Below are positions 16,692 to 27,733 of a stretch of 35,923 nt of DNA, piece after piece. The notes beneath the pieces are model-generated. The model was not told where the DNA came from. It worked only from the letters and a program-made list of their open reading frames with translations, and made no database searches. Numbering within the stretch: position 1 is the stretch's first letter; every line of letters begins with the position of its first letter. Made by a program: the position numbers and the translations under genes. The DNA is from Xenorhabdus japonica (GTDB lineage Bacteria; Pseudomonadota; Gammaproteobacteria; Enterobacterales; Enterobacteriaceae): assembly GCF_900115195.1 (NCBI RefSeq), contig NZ_FOVO01000035.1, positions 1-35,923 on the forward strand, in the 5' to 3' direction.

Positions 16692-18719
16692 ATGTCTCAA
16701 GTCGCGAACAAATTATTGGTGACCTGTGCGTTACCTTATGCTAACGGTCCAATTCATCTCGGTCATATTCTGGAACACATTCAGGCTGATATTTGGGTTC
16801 GTTATCATCGAATGCGCGGCAAAGAGGTTCACTTTGTCTGTGCCGATGATGCCCACGGTACACCAATCATGCTGAAAGCCCAACAAATTGGGATCTCACC
16901 AGAAGAAATGATTGCCAAGGTGAACCTAGAGCATCAGCAGGATTTTGCCGGTTTTGCCATTAGCTACGATAATTACCACTCTACGCATAGCGAAGAGAAC
17001 AGAGCACTTGCCTCCAAAATTTATCTGGAACTGAAAAAGAACGGTTACATTAAAAACCGGACAATTTCTCAATTGTATGATCCAGAAAAAGGAATGTTCC
17101 TGCCAGACCGTTTCGTCAAAGGCTCCTGCCCGAAATGTAAGGCAGAAGATCAGTATGGCGATAACTGTGAAGTCTGTGGAACAACCTATTCTCCAACGGA
17201 ATTAATCAACCCTCGTTCCGTTGTCTCTGGTGCAAAGCCACAAATGCGTGATACAGAGCATTTTTTCTTCGATCTTCCTGTTTTCAGCGATATGCTGCAA
17301 AAATGGACTCGCTCCGGCACCTTGCAGGAACAAGTGGCAAATAAAATGCAGGAATGGTTCGAATCTGGTCTGCAACAGTGGGATATCACCCGTGATGCGC
17401 CTTATTTTGGCTTTGAAATCCCAGATCAGCCGGGTAAATATTTCTATGTCTGGCTGGATGCTCCAATTGGTTATATGGGGTCATTCCAAAATCTGTGTGA
17501 TAAACGTGATGACCTGAATTTCGATGAGTTCTGGGCAAAAGATTCCAAAACAGATCTCTATCATTTCATTGGCAAAGACATCGTTTATTTCCACAGCCTG
17601 TTCTGGCCGGCCATGTTGGAAGGCAGTGACTACCGTAAGCCAACCAACTTATTTGTCCACGGTTACATCACAGTTAACGGCACTAAGATGTCTAAGTCCC
17701 GTGGAACCTTCATCAAGGCTGAGACATATCTGAAACACCTTGATGCAGACTGCCTGCGTTATTACTACGCGGCGAAGCTCTCTTCCCGTATTGATGATAT
17801 TGATCTGAATCTGGAAGATTTTGTTCAACGTGTAAACAGCGATATCGTTAACAAAGTGGTTAACCTTGCTTCACGCAATGCGGGCTTCATCAATAAACGC
17901 TTCGGGGGCAAACTGGCAGATCAGCTCGCTGATCCTTCGCTATACCAGAAGTTTGTCGATGCAGCACAGGTTATTGCAGAAGACTTTACCAACCGTGAAT
18001 TCGGCAAGGCAATCCGTGAAATTATGGCACTGGCCGATCTTGCCAACCGCTATGTTGATGAGCAAGCACCGTGGGTTGTGGCTAAACAAGAAGGCCTCGA
18101 CGCTGATCTGCAAGCTATCTGCTCAATGGGCATTAACCTGTTCCGCGTACTGATGACTTATCTGAAACCTGTGCTTCCAGGCCTGACTGCGCGTGCAGAG
18201 GCTTTCCTAAATACTGAACTGACTTGGGATGGAATCCAACAACCTCTGCTGAACCATGATGTTTCACCATTCAAGGCACTGTTTAATCGTATTGAGATGG
18301 CTAGAGTTGAAGCCATGGTCGCTGACTCAAAAGAGAGCATTGAACCACAAAAAACCGTGACCGGCCCATTGGCGGATGATCCGATTCAGGACACTATCGC
18401 ATTTGATGACTTTGCCAAGGTTGACCTGCGAATCGCATTAATCAAACAGGCTGATTTTGTCGAAGGTTCAGATAAGCTGTTGAAACTGACTCTTGATCTC
18501 GGTGGTGAAACTCGCCAAGTTTTCTCTGGTATCCGTTCAGCCTATCCTGATCCAAAAGTACTGGAAAATCGTCTGACGGTGATGGTTGCCAACCTCGCAC
18601 CGCGCAAAATGCGCTTCGGTATTTCAGAAGGTATGGTAATGGCAGCAGGCCCCGGCGGGAAAGATATTTTCTTGTTAAGCCCAGACAGCGGTGCCCAGCC
18701 GGGCATGCAGGTTAAATAA
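16692..18719 (+). CDS. metG: methionyl-tRNA synthetase
   Basis: Charges tRNA-Met with methionine. The 675 residues compare with 677 in E. coli. A class I synthetase: HLGH at residues 22-25 (in [14 protein letters not shown]), KMSKS at 332-336, and a zinc knuckle with C146, C149, C159 and C162. The C-terminal part after about residue 570 is the dimerising tRNA-binding OB-fold ([20 protein letters not shown] to [19 protein letters not shown]). It is divergent from mrp and followed by a terminator, so probably transcribed alone. Confidence 0.98.
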   Translation: MSQVANKLLVTCALPYANGPIHLGHILEHIQADIWVRYHRMRGKEVHFVCADDAHGTPIMLKAQQIGISPEEMIAKVNLEHQQDFAGFAISYDNYHSTHSEENRALASKIYLELKKNGYIKNRTISQLYDPEKGMFLPDRFVKGSCPKCKAEDQYGDNCEVCGTTYSPTELINPRSVVSGAKPQMRDTEHFFFDLPVFSDMLQKWTRSGTLQEQVANKMQEWFESGLQQWDITRDAPYFGFEIPDQPGKYFYVWLDAPIGYMGSFQNLCDKRDDLNFDEFWAKDSKTDLYHFIGKDIVYFHSLFWPAMLEGSDYRKPTNLFVHGYITVNGTKMSKSRGTFIKAETYLKHLDADCLRYYYAAKLSSRIDDIDLNLEDFVQRVNSDIVNKVVNLASRNAGFINKRFGGKLADQLADPSLYQKFVDAAQVIAEDFTNREFGKAIREIMALADLANRYVDEQAPWVVAKQEGLDADLQAICSMGINLFRVLMTYLKPVLPGLTARAEAFLNTELTWDGIQQPLLNHDVSPFKALFNRIEMARVEAMVADSKESIEPQKTVTGPLADDPIQDTIAFDDFAKVDLRIALIKQADFVEGSDKLLKLTLDLGGETRQVFSGIRSAYPDPKVLENRLTVMVANLAPRKMRFGISEGMVMAAGPGGKDIFLLSPDSGAQPGMQVK

Positions 18720-18760
18720 CAACTGCTCATCTTAAAAAACTAATATCATCAATAAAATAC

Positions 18761-18789
18761 AAAGCGGGCTCAAAAAAAGCCTGCTTTTT
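18761..18789 (+). terminator. Rho-independent terminator of metG
   Basis: AAAGCGGGCT pairs with AGCCTGCTTT (one G-T pair) around a loop of A bases and ends in a T-run, about 40 bases past the metG stop. Confidence 0.85.
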
Positions 18790-18861
18790 AATGTGATGTA
18801 TGGCACATTTACAACATTAGTCGTATGATAAAACCCTCGTTATATTGAGGAATTATTGATT

Positions 18862-19329
18862 ATGTCTTTCCAAAATGTGCTGATGATAGGTTGGCAATAC
18901 CTGCGCGCATTTGCGCTGCTCTATTTGTGCCTGATCGCGGGGAATATCATTTCAGCATTACTTCCCTTCTCTCTCCCCGGCAGTATTATTGGCTTACTTC
19001 TTCTGTTTTGTTTACTCGCATTCCAAATTATTCCTTCACACTGGGTGAAGCCAGGTTGTAACCTGTTGATGAAAAACATGACACTGCTCTTTTTGCCCAT
19101 CGGCGTGGGAATCATGAATTATTACTCACAACTTAGCCAACAGATGTTTCCAATTCTTCTTTCTTGTATCGTCAGTACCATTATTGTCATGGTTGTTGTT
19201 GCTTACAGTTCCCACTATATTCATCGTGAACGTGTCATTATTGGTACTAAACCGCAAGACCCCCTCCCGACACCAACAACACCATCACAGCAATTGTCAC
19301 AAGAATCGGAAGAGAAAGAAAAATGTTAA
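18862..19329 (+). CDS. yohJ: LrgA/CidA-like membrane protein YohJ
   Basis: A holin-like protein of the CidA/LrgA family (UPF0299) with four membrane segments; blocks [30 protein letters not shown] and [14 protein letters not shown] match E. coli YohJ. I start at ATG 18862 (MSFQNVL), 11 bases after GAGG; an in-frame TTG at 18856 is the alternative. The protein has 155 residues against about 132 in E. coli: after residue 130 there is a low-complexity Pro/Thr/Gln/Glu-rich tail ([15 protein letters not shown]) that I do not recall from E. coli. The stop overlaps the yohK start by 7 bases, so the two are translated together. In E. coli this pair has been linked to export of small metabolites and to cell-death-like phenotypes; here the function is inferred by family only. 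Confidence 0.9.
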   Translation: MSFQNVLMIGWQYLRAFALLYLCLIAGNIISALLPFSLPGSIIGLLLLFCLLAFQIIPSHWVKPGCNLLMKNMTLLFLPIGVGIMNYYSQLSQQMFPILLSCIVSTIIVMVVVAYSSHYIHRERVIIGTKPQDPLPTPTTPSQQLSQESEEKEKC

Positions 19330-20018
19330 GCCATATTTGGTGGTCACTGCCATTAACTCTGATTGTCTTTTACTTTGCTAAAAAACTATCAATACGACTC
19401 AAACTACCTATATTCAATCCGTTATTGATATCAATGGCTGTTATCATTCCCTTGCTGCTCATGACCCATACACCTTACAAACACTATTTTTCTGGCAGCC
19501 GGATATTGAACGATTTGCTGCAACCTGCCGTTGTTGCCTTAGCTTTCCCTCTGTATGAACAACTACATCAAATCCGTGCTCAGTGGAAATCAATTATTAG
19601 TATTTGTTTTATTGGTAGCATTGTCGCAATGGTCACAGGAACAGCTATTGCATTATGGGCAGGTGCAACACCTGAAATTGCCGCCTCTGTTCTACCTAAA
19701 TCCGTGACCACCCCAATAGCCATGGCTGTGACCGATTCCATAGGTGGAATTCCTGCCATCAGCGCAGCTTGTGTCATTGCGGTAGGTATTTTTGGCGCGG
19801 TCTTTGGTCACAATCTATTTAACGTGCTAAAAATAAAAACCCAGGCTTCACGAGGGTTGGCAATGGGTACTGCTACCCATGCATTGGGAACAGCCCGTTG
19901 TGCAGAAATGGATCATATTGAAGGAGCATACAGCTCGCTGGCCTTAATGACCTGCGGCATTATTACCTCACTGATCGCGCCTTTTCTATTTCCAATATTG
20001 TTGCATCTGTTTGGTTAG
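19323..20018 (+). CDS. yohK: LrgB/CidB-like membrane protein YohK
   Basis: A 231-residue integral membrane protein of the LrgB/CidB family, the same length as E. coli YohK. Conserved blocks include [40 protein letters not shown] and [20 protein letters not shown]. It has about six to seven membrane segments. Partner of YohJ, with a 7-base overlap of reading frames (AAATGTTAA region). The gene order yohJ-yohK-cdd is that of E. coli as I recall it. Confidence 0.94.
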   Translation: MLSHIWWSLPLTLIVFYFAKKLSIRLKLPIFNPLLISMAVIIPLLLMTHTPYKHYFSGSRILNDLLQPAVVALAFPLYEQLHQIRAQWKSIISICFIGSIVAMVTGTAIALWAGATPEIAASVLPKSVTTPIAMAVTDSIGGIPAISAACVIAVGIFGAVFGHNLFNVLKIKTQASRGLAMGTATHALGTARCAEMDHIEGAYSSLALMTCGIITSLIAPFLFPILLHLFG

Positions 20019-20105
20019 TCATTCTATTAATGGCTATCGAAATCAATAGCGATGGTTTGAAATGACTTCATTCGTTATTAAAATGTAACAATAAGATAAA
20101 TACAT

Positions 20106-20117
20106 CTATCGCGATAG
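20106..20117. repeat. 12-bp palindrome upstream of cdd
   Basis: CTATCGCGATAG is a perfect palindrome 4 bases upstream of the first candidate CRP site. It may be an operator half-site pair or chance. Confidence 0.3.
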
Positions 20118-20120
20118 TGA

Positions 20121-20142
20121 GAATTTGATATAAATCACTAAG
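20121..20142 (+). promoter_or_regulatory. candidate upstream CRP site of cdd
   Basis: GAATTTGATATAAATCACTA and the next two bases fit the 22-bp CRP consensus at 15 positions, with TTTGA and TCACT as half-sites six bases apart. Its centre is 52 bp upstream of the second candidate site. Confidence 0.5.
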
Positions 20143-20172
20143 AAAATATCTTTATTACACAAATTTCATTAA

Positions 20173-20219
20173 TTATATGGCTTCTATCACATTACAAATC
20201 TGAATAGACATCCTAGAAT
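20173..20219 (+). promoter_or_regulatory. candidate class II CRP site and -10 box of cdd
   Basis: A second CRP-like site spans 20173-20194, with a perfect right half TCACATT and a poor left half. A -10 box TAGAAT stands at 20214-20219. A start near 20225 would place this site at about -42, the class II position. In E. coli, cdd is controlled by two CRP sites about 50 bp apart with CytR between them; the layout here fits that, and ATTTCATT-like octamers between the sites could be CytR half-sites. Confidence 0.5.
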
Positions 20220-20247
20220 GACCTTCAACTAATTTGGAGATCATTCT

Positions 20248-21132
20248 ATGCAAGCTCGTTTTCACGCTATTTGGTCAGAAATCACGCCTAAACTGCAAAA
20301 GGCTCTATTACCTTATATTGGCAACGACGATTTTCCAGCCATGCTGACAGCAGAGCAAGTGGAATCAATCAAACAGATCAGCGAATTTGATGATCAAGCA
20401 CTAGCATTGGCCTTATTGCCACTTGCTGCAGCCTGCTCCCTTGCTCCTATCTCCCATTTTTACGTTGGTGCAATTGCACGGGGAGAAAGTGGCAATCTCT
20501 ATTTCGGTGCCAATATGGAATTCACTGGAGTGCCATTACAGCAAACCGTCCATGCAGAACAATCAGCCATAACGCATGCTTGGTTACGAGGTGAGAAGAA
20601 GTTGGTTTCCATCACTATCAATTATTCACCTTGCGGTCATTGCCGGCAATTTATGAATGAACTGAATAGTGGAACACAATTGGAAGTTTACCTCCCCAAC
20701 CGCCCACGATTAACTCTGGCCGACTACCTGCCAGAAGCCTTTGGCCCACGAGATCTAACCGATACACCATTGCTACTGGATACGGTTCATCATGGCTATC
20801 AATTGGCTATCAGTGACGAATTGGTACAAGCTGCATTGGATGCGACAAACCGTAGCCATGCACCTTATAGCCAATCCCACGCTGGGATTGCCCTACAGGA
20901 TGAACAAGAGAAAATTTATACCGGCCGTTATGCGGAAAATGCTGCATTCAACCCAAGTTTGCCACCATTACAGGCAGCGCTGATATTTATGAATATGGCT
21001 GGCGGTAATTGTCAATCCATCAAACGGGCCGTCTTAGTGGAAGGCGAAAATAACCATTTATCACAATGGAATGCTACAGAGTCCACATTAACTGCTCTTG
21101 GTTGTACAAAAGTACAACGGTACACATTTTAA
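20248..21132 (+). CDS. cdd: cytidine deaminase
   Basis: Deaminates cytidine and deoxycytidine to uridine and deoxyuridine. The 294 residues equal E. coli Cdd: an N-terminal catalytic domain and a degenerate C-terminal copy of the fold. Zinc ligands H102, C129 and C132 and the proton-shuttling E104 are seen in TVHAEQSAI and [14 protein letters not shown] ribosome site precedes ATG 20248. Upstream are two CRP-like sites, which fits catabolite control of nucleoside use. Confidence 0.97.
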   Translation: MQARFHAIWSEITPKLQKALLPYIGNDDFPAMLTAEQVESIKQISEFDDQALALALLPLAAACSLAPISHFYVGAIARGESGNLYFGANMEFTGVPLQQTVHAEQSAITHAWLRGEKKLVSITINYSPCGHCRQFMNELNSGTQLEVYLPNRPRLTLADYLPEAFGPRDLTDTPLLLDTVHHGYQLAISDELVQAALDATNRSHAPYSQSHAGIALQDEQEKIYTGRYAENAAFNPSLPPLQAALIFMNMAGGNCQSIKRAVLVEGENNHLSQWNATESTLTALGCTKVQRYTF

Positions 21133-21359
21133 AATAAGAAAAGAGTAGTGACTTAACAAAATGGCAATCTCCCCCTCGATATTCATCCAAGAGGGGTGAA
21201 ATGAAAAATTCAATAACATTTAATTAGCCAATTCTGTATGTTATCTCTCATTTTTACTCATTATAATCATATTTAAGTAACATTTACTGTACTTATTTTT
21301 TTTATCTTCTTAGGATCTGTAGCCGATTTTGTTATTGATAAGTTCAAAGAGTAAGCATC

Positions 21360-23057
21360 ATGGAACTGGAACACGAAAGTAAACGTCCTCTCTATATTCC
21401 CTACGCTGGTCCTATCTTGTTGGAATTTCCTCTGTTGAATAAAGGCAGTGCCTTTACAGAAGAAGAACGCAGTAATTTCAACTTACATGGCTTATTGCCG
21501 CAGGCCGTTGAAACAATAGAAGAGCAGGCCGAACGCGCCTATCGTCAATATCGCGATTTCAAAAATGACTCCGATAAACACATTTATTTAAGGAATATTC
21601 AGGACACCAACGAAACACTGTTCTACCGACTCCTTGACGCCCACCTCAGCGAAATGATGCCTATTATTTACACGCCAACCGTTGGTGAAGCGTGTGAACA
21701 TTTTTCTGATATTTACCGCCGTGCCCGCGGTCTGTTTATCTCCTACCCAAACAGAGCGTACATTGATGACATGCTGCAAAATGCAACCAAACAGAATGTC
21801 AAAGTTATCGTTGTTACCGATGGTGAGCGCATTCTTGGTCTGGGGGATCAGGGAATCGGGGGCATGGGCATTCCTATCGGTAAACTGTCACTGTATACCT
21901 CCTGTGGCGGAATAAGCCCTGCTTACACCCTGCCCGTGGTTCTGGATGTAGGGACAAACAACCCACAACGCCTAAATGATCCACTGTACATGGGCTGGCG
22001 CCATCCACGCATTACTAGCAAAGAGTACGATGAATTTGTGGATGAGTTTATTCAGGCTGTAAAGCGTCGCTGGCCTAACGTACTGCTGCAATTTGAAGAT
22101 TTTGCCCAAAACAATGCTATGCCGCTGTTGACCCGCTATCGCGATGAACTTTGTTGCTTCAATGATGACATCCAAGGCACCGCATCTGTTGCCTTGGGTA
22201 GCCTGATTGCAGCCAGTCGTGCCGCAGGCGGCCAATTGAAAGATCAAACCGTGGCATTCCTTGGTGCCGGCTCTGCTGGCTGTGGTATTGCAGAGCAAAT
22301 CATTGCCCAAATGAAATCTGAAGGATTGAGTGATAAGCAGGCTCGTGCTCGTGTATTCATGGTTGATCGCTTTGGTCTCCTGACAGACAAGCTGCCAAAC
22401 TTACTGGATTTCCAAAGTGCGTTGGTACAAAAAAGCTCTGCCCTGCAATCATGGGATGTCGCCAATGATTCCCTCTCATTGATGGACGTGGTTCGCAATG
22501 CCAAACCTACTGTCTTGATCGGTGTTTCTGGCCAGTCAGGTCTATTCACTGAAGAGCTCATCCGTGAAATGCATAAACATTGTGAACGTCCAGTCGTGAT
22601 GCCTCTATCCAATCCGACATCACGTGTGGAAGCTCGCCCTGAAGACATCATCAAATGGACGGATGGCAAAGCACTGGTTGCTACAGGAAGCCCATTTGTA
22701 CCAGTAAAATATGACGGTCAGGAATACCCAATCGCACAATGCAACAATTCCTATATCTTCCCGGGGATCGGGTTGGGCGTTATCGCTTCCGGTGCTAAAC
22801 GTGTTACAGATGATATGTTGATGGCTGCCAGTCGCGCATTGGCGGATTGTTCACCGCTGGCACAAACAGGCTCTGGCCCATTGTTGCCGCTGATTGATGA
22901 TATTCAAGATGTTTCCCGCAAAATAGCCAAAGAAGTGGCGAAAAAAGCCCAGATTCAAGGTGTAGCGATTGTTACATCGGAAGATGCATTGGATGAAGCA
23001 ATTGAGCGCAATTTCTGGAAACCAGAATATCGCGTCTATAAACGCACTTCATTCTGA
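21360..23057 (+). CDS. maeA: NAD-dependent malic enzyme
   Basis: Oxidative decarboxylation of malate to pyruvate and CO2, with NADH. The 565 residues equal E. coli MaeA (SfcA). The malic-enzyme N-domain contains [20 protein letters not shown] (catalytic Tyr at about residue 104) and [20 protein letters not shown] (catalytic Lys); metal-binding acids lie in FEDFAQNNA and CFNDDIQGT. The NAD-binding domain starts with [13 protein letters not shown]. It is flanked by cdd and sanA; in E. coli maeA is, from memory, elsewhere, so its place here is lineage-specific. A hairpin follows at 23071-23097. Confidence 0.96.
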   Translation: MELEHESKRPLYIPYAGPILLEFPLLNKGSAFTEEERSNFNLHGLLPQAVETIEEQAERAYRQYRDFKNDSDKHIYLRNIQDTNETLFYRLLDAHLSEMMPIIYTPTVGEACEHFSDIYRRARGLFISYPNRAYIDDMLQNATKQNVKVIVVTDGERILGLGDQGIGGMGIPIGKLSLYTSCGGISPAYTLPVVLDVGTNNPQRLNDPLYMGWRHPRITSKEYDEFVDEFIQAVKRRWPNVLLQFEDFAQNNAMPLLTRYRDELCCFNDDIQGTASVALGSLIAASRAAGGQLKDQTVAFLGAGSAGCGIAEQIIAQMKSEGLSDKQARARVFMVDRFGLLTDKLPNLLDFQSALVQKSSALQSWDVANDSLSLMDVVRNAKPTVLIGVSGQSGLFTEELIREMHKHCERPVVMPLSNPTSRVEARPEDIIKWTDGKALVATGSPFVPVKYDGQEYPIAQCNNSYIFPGIGLGVIASGAKRVTDDMLMAASRALADCSPLAQTGSGPLLPLIDDIQDVSRKIAKEVAKKAQIQGVAIVTSEDALDEAIERNFWKPEYRVYKRTSF

Positions 23058-23070
23058 TAATATTCGTAAT

Positions 23071-23097
23071 AAGCCTGCTAATATTATTGGCAGGCTT
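23071..23097 (+). terminator. terminator of maeA
   Basis: AAGCCTGC (23071-23078) pairs with GCAGGCTT (23090-23097) around an 11-base AT loop, 14 bases past the maeA stop. The T-run is short (TT then AGT). Confidence 0.65.
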
Positions 23098-23315
23098 TAG
23101 TCTCCCAAATGAAATAACGCATATAAAAGTCACCCTCCCTCCTTTATCAAACTATTAATATAATATTTATATTTCTGGTCATTTATTTTACAGTAAGATA
23201 CTCGATTTATATTAATGAAAACAGCCACAATCATAAAAACTAAAATCGAATCAAGTTAGTTCTGATATCATTCATTGAAAACTTGCTTCGGTATTTCAAG
23301 TAAAGTAGCCTTTAG

Positions 23316-24077
<762 letters not shown>

Positions 24078-24129
24078 AAATAGACAACAAATCAATACAA
24101 TCTGTTTAATCAATTTTATGCCCTAAATC

Positions 24130-24160
24130 TTTCAAGTTGCAGGTGAACTGCAACTTGAAA
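24130..24160. repeat. palindromic repeat with 13-bp stem, likely bidirectional terminator
   Basis: TTTCAAGTTGCAG (24130-24142) and CTGCAACTTGAAA (24148-24160) are perfect complements around GTGAA. It lies between the convergent genes sanA and yeiB. Palindromes with this TTCAAGTTGCAG core are, from memory, frequent in Xenorhabdus/Photorhabdus intergenic regions. Confidence 0.6.
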
Positions 24161-24220
24161 TCTATTCGTAACTTGAAATCTATTTGTAACTTGAAATCTA
24201 TTTGTAACTTAAAACCGATT
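24152..24220. repeat. 18-bp tandem repeat, about 3.7 copies
   Basis: AACTTGAAATCTATTTGT-type units start at 24152, 24170, 24188 and 24206; the first has one change (TTCGT), the fourth is degenerate and partial. The first unit begins inside the right arm of the palindrome at 24130-24160, so the array seems to have grown out of the palindrome's arm. Confidence 0.75.
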
Positions 24221-24249
24221 AGATATGGAATATTAGCAAAGTATTTCCC

Positions 24250-25443
24250 TTAAGCCTTACTACTTGCAACCTTACCTGCCAAACCCGCTAATTTTGCTGT
24301 TAAACTGCGCCAGAGCTTTTCCATTGGCCCTTGAGAATAACGTTTCAACCACCAGCAAGCAAACCAGATATTCAACGCCCAAATAAAGGGAATAAATGCC
24401 ATCAATTCCAAACGGCTAAACTGCTCAAATAACCCGAAGCGATAAAAAATCGTGGTACAAATCAATGTTTGCAACAAATAGCTACTCAATGCCATTCTCC
24501 CGACCGGCCGGAGCCAAAAAGTGATTCTCCAGCGCGAAATGGCAGACCAAAATCCATAAATCAACGCGATATAACCCAGTCCAAACAACGGTATTGCCAA
24601 TTCAGGAATGGTATTGAAGATGGTCGGTAATACAGAATAATTGTCGTGATCTAAATATCGTATCGACAGTGCAACACATTGAATCGCTATACCAGTAGGA
24701 ATTAAGCATAATGCCAATCGGCGGTAATGCCTACGACTAAATTCCCCTTTTAACCAGCCATTACGCATTAACATTGCACCACAAAGCATAGTACCCACTA
24801 TTTGCCAGCCGTATTGCACAATTATCATAACCATCACACCACCTATTTCATTAATGCGGTGTTCTATGGCCCATAATCCGCCATGCGTTTTCCAGTCGCT
24901 TTCGTAAAAAATTTCTTCGGGTGCAGTCTGAGCCTGAAACATTGCATTACCTTCTCCCATAAGAAAAAGCGACAGAAGCAGAAGGTAAAGCATCACCACG
25001 CCGAACAAATAGAAAATAACCGCTTTACCAAATAACTTTTGACGGGTATTGATAAAATACCATGCCAGCAAGCCAGCAATGCCATATGACAACAAAATAT
25101 CGCCTTCCCACAGCAAAACTCCGTGCAATAAACCAATGACAGCCAAAACCAGTAATCTAGAAATATTTCCATCACGCCCACGTTGCCGAAGCAATTCAAG
25201 TGATACCCCAAACAACAACGTCAAGATGAACCGAAATTTTCCTTCGGCAAAGATGTTCAAAACAGACCAGATCGCCACATCAGAAAATGGGACTGAATCT
25301 TTATAAAACGGCTCCATACTAGCTTCAGACAGTAAAGCAAAACTGGAAATATTCAGTAACAATATTCCTAAAATGGCAAAACCACGCATACTATCAATTA
25401 CATCAATTCTCTTACTCATTACTTCATTCAAATTACGCTCCAT
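24250..25443 (-). CDS. yeiB: YeiB family DUF418 membrane protein
   Basis: A 397-residue polytopic inner-membrane protein (E. coli YeiB 385 residues) of the DUF418 family, whose function is unknown. About ten membrane segments; conserved DSMRGFAILGILLLNISSFA at the N-terminus, LTLLFGVSLELL, GLLHGVLLWEGDILLSYGIA, and near the end GRMALSSYLLQTLICTTIFY. An upstream MERNLNEVMSKRID is slightly longer than in E. coli, and an alternative Met is nine residues in. It starts 15 bases after the folE stop on the same strand, so the two are very likely cotranscribed, as in E. coli. Confidence 0.92.
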   Translation of the reverse strand: MERNLNEVMSKRIDVIDSMRGFAILGILLLNISSFALLSEASMEPFYKDSVPFSDVAIWSVLNIFAEGKFRFILTLLFGVSLELLRQRGRDGNISRLLVLAVIGLLHGVLLWEGDILLSYGIAGLLAWYFINTRQKLFGKAVIFYLFGVVMLYLLLLSLFLMGEGNAMFQAQTAPEEIFYESDWKTHGGLWAIEHRINEIGGVMVMIIVQYGWQIVGTMLCGAMLMRNGWLKGEFSRRHYRRLALCLIPTGIAIQCVALSIRYLDHDNYSVLPTIFNTIPELAIPLFGLGYIALIYGFWSAISRWRITFWLRPVGRMALSSYLLQTLICTTIFYRFGLFEQFSRLELMAFIPFIWALNIWFACWWLKRYSQGPMEKLWRSLTAKLAGLAGKVASSKA

Positions 25444-25458
25444 AAAAATAGAAATTCA

Positions 25459-26127
25459 TCATGATAAATGCAGATGACGTACTGCTCGCAGGAATTCCTG
25501 CCGTGTATTCTGACTCGTTTTAAATAAACCTCCCAGAGAGGTCGTTGTCGTGGTACTGGTCGCATCGCGAATACCGCGCGCTTTCACGCAATAATGGACA
25601 GCATCAATGGAAACGGCAACATTATTCGTGCCAAGCAGTGTTTGTAGTGCAATCAGGATTTGCTGTGTCAAACGCTCCTGCACTTGTGGGCGCTGCGCAA
25701 AAAACTGGACAATGCGATTAATTTTCGACAAGCCAATCACTTTATCCTTAGGGATATAAGCAACTGTGGCTTTGCCATCAATAATGACAAAATGGTGTTC
25801 ACAAGTGCTGGTCATCGTAATATCACGCACTGTTACCATTTCATCCACTTTCATTTTATTTTCTATCAGCGTAATTTTGGGGAAATTGCTATAGTCCAAC
25901 CCTGAGAATATTTCATCCACATACATTTTTGCTATACGCCCCGGCGTATCCGCCAAGCTGTCATCACTCAGATCGAGATTCAACAGCTTCATAATTTCTG
26001 TCATATGTTCCTCAATGCGCACTTTACGCACCTCTGGCTCCAAAGTTTGTTCACGCAATGGGGTTTCAAGACCACGGGCAATCAATGCCGAATGCACCAG
26101 CGCAGCTTCTGTACTTAGGGATGACAT
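25459..26127 (-). CDS. folE: GTP cyclohydrolase I
   Basis: Converts GTP to 7,8-dihydroneopterin triphosphate, the first step of tetrahydrofolate synthesis, as a cytoplasmic decamer. The 222 residues match E. coli FolE. Zinc ligands are C109 and H112 in TSTCEHHF and C180 in [15 protein letters not shown]-like substrate parts appear as [21 protein letters not shown] start at ATG 26127 ([20 protein letters not shown]), preceded by GGAG at 8 bases; the frame is open 45 codons further, but that reads through a 15-bp repeat and has no ribosome site. Confidence 0.97.
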   Translation of the reverse strand: MSSLSTEAALVHSALIARGLETPLREQTLEPEVRKVRIEEHMTEIMKLLNLDLSDDSLADTPGRIAKMYVDEIFSGLDYSNFPKITLIENKMKVDEMVTVRDITMTSTCEHHFVIIDGKATVAYIPKDKVIGLSKINRIVQFFAQRPQVQERLTQQILIALQTLLGTNNVAVSIDAVHYCVKARGIRDATSTTTTTSLGGLFKTSQNTRQEFLRAVRHLHLS

Positions 26128-26152
26128 CAGTTTCTCCAAGGTAATGCTTTTC

Positions 26153-26208
26153 GTTAATTGACTTTCTGTTAATTGACTTTCTGTTAATTGACTTTCTGTT
26201 AATTGACA
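26153..26208. repeat. 15-bp tandem repeat in the folE leader, 3.7 copies
   Basis: GTTAATTGACTTTCT starts at 26153, 26168 and 26183, and a fourth partial copy at 26198. The array lies 26-81 bases upstream of the folE start codon, so it is in the leader or promoter. As it is a multiple of three it reads as QLTES repeats, which is why the frame stays open. Copy-number change would move any upstream promoter element relative to folE. Confidence 0.8.
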
Positions 26209-26293
26209 GGAAATTGGGACATTTATTTTATGCATATCTATGCATATACCGTATGCGCGCACAACTATACCTGTTATACATGTACATCATCAA

Positions 26294-27487
26294 TCACCCA
26301 GATCTGAGTGATTCACGACGAGTATTGGTGCGATAAAATACCAATAACCCGGCAATAAGTAATCCAATAAATGCGATATACAAAGCAGGTTCCAATTTAC
26401 CAGTCAGCCATGTCGAAGCAGCTGATAACATTGGCCCTACCAACTGTCCCAGCGCATAGCCCGTGGTCAACAGTCCCGCCATATAACGGGCATGATTGGG
26501 AGCCAATTCACGACCATACTGCAAAGCCAGCTGTACCACACACATAAAACCACCACCTACCAGCAATGCACCTATCATCAAGCCACTAATACCCGGCAAC
26601 ATTTCCGCAATCAGAATGCCCAACGCCTGAAACCATAACGTAATCGCCAAACGGATTTGAGGTGTTGATACATTACGCAGAAAAATTCCCAGCATAATGC
26701 CAATGACCGATGCACCACCAAATATTGGCCAGACAAATTGAGCAAACAAGCTATCGGGAAAACGCTCTGTCGCCATTTGAGAAAGAAATGTCGCAGGCAA
26801 AATATAACCAAACCCAGCCAAACTATAACTCCACACCAATCGCTTGATTTCCGGTGTTAGGTTCAGGGTTTGGATCGCAGTTTGCGGACGATGCAATTCA
26901 CCACTGCGGGGCAGATGGCAGCTGACATAAATACTGAACAATAGCGCCAAAATGCCATATAACATCCATGCACTGGCTGCACTCATCTGCCAATATTGGA
27001 ATCCAATTGCCAATATGCCACTGATAAAGATCCCAATTCCTGGCCCCGAAAAAACAGCCGCACTCAATCCAGGGCGATTCAACCTTCCCAACTCTTCATT
27101 CGCCCATGCAGCTACCAGTACCAGCGTCCAACCACTTGCCCAGCCAATAAAAAAACGGGCAATACTGTGCAATATCGGTCCATCCAACAATGCAGAAAGC
27201 AGAGTGATAACTACAGCTCCCCATAACCCGCTCCACAAGCGGTATTCCACATAACGCTGTGCCCGCATTGCATCATAAGAACCCGCCAGATAACCGAGGT
27301 AATTGAATGCTGCAACGATTCCCGCTCCTGTTAATGTGAGTTGGGATTCTGCGATCATCAATGGAACTTGTGGGGTAAAAGTAAAACGTCCTATCCCTAT
27401 TGCTACAACCAAAGCGAGAAAACCGCTTAATGCAATCTGAAAAGCTTGATAGTTACGACTCTGAGGTGCAACAATTTGATTTTTCAT
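26294..27487 (-). CDS. YbfB/YjiJ family MFS transporter
   Basis: A 397-residue major facilitator protein with about 12 membrane segments. The first has ALVVAIGIGRFTFTPQVPLM, the signature of the YbfB/YjiJ group, followed by GAGIVAAFNYLGYLAGSYDA and the cytoplasmic loop motif RAQRYVEYRLWSG. A second half follows after about residue 210 (SLAGFGYILPATFLSQMATE). Substrates of this group are mostly unknown. It lies 166 bases upstream of folE on the same strand and is divergent from moeA; no functional link to either is clear. Confidence 0.88.
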   Translation of the reverse strand: MKNQIVAPQSRNYQAFQIALSGFLALVVAIGIGRFTFTPQVPLMIAESQLTLTGAGIVAAFNYLGYLAGSYDAMRAQRYVEYRLWSGLWGAVVITLLSALLDGPILHSIARFFIGWASGWTLVLVAAWANEELGRLNRPGLSAAVFSGPGIGIFISGILAIGFQYWQMSAASAWMLYGILALLFSIYVSCHLPRSGELHRPQTAIQTLNLTPEIKRLVWSYSLAGFGYILPATFLSQMATERFPDSLFAQFVWPIFGGASVIGIMLGIFLRNVSTPQIRLAITLWFQALGILIAEMLPGISGLMIGALLVGGGFMCVVQLALQYGRELAPNHARYMAGLLTTGYALGQLVGPMLSAASTWLTGKLEPALYIAFIGLLIAGLLVFYRTNTRRESLRSG

Positions 27488-27733
27488 AATGATTAAATAG
27501 TGATGGAATTAGTTGTTTTAGCAGGCTTTATTCGTTTATAACAAATCATGAATATAATATATATCTTTTCTTAACTCCTTTTTGCTTTACAGCCATCGAC
27601 ATTCCCCATCAATGCAATCTTTGCCATAATGCATTCAATGCAGAATAAATGCTTCAAAAATAAATGACTAAAGAATAAACGCTTGTCCACAATCTGTGAT
27701 AACCGCAATGTGCAGCATATTAGGGAGTTTCTT

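Noticed and set aside
24152-24220. CRISPR-like array
   Set aside because: The 18-bp units are directly adjacent without spacers, and no cas gene is present.
26128-26262. N-terminal extension of FolE with QLTES repeats
   Set aside because: It is the in-frame reading of a 15-bp tandem repeat. The ribosome site GGAG stands before ATG 26127, and FolE proteins begin there.
26293-26312. Palindrome around AGATCT at the end of the MFS transporter gene
   Set aside because: It overlaps the last codons and the stop, has almost no loop and no T-run, so it is not a convincing terminator.
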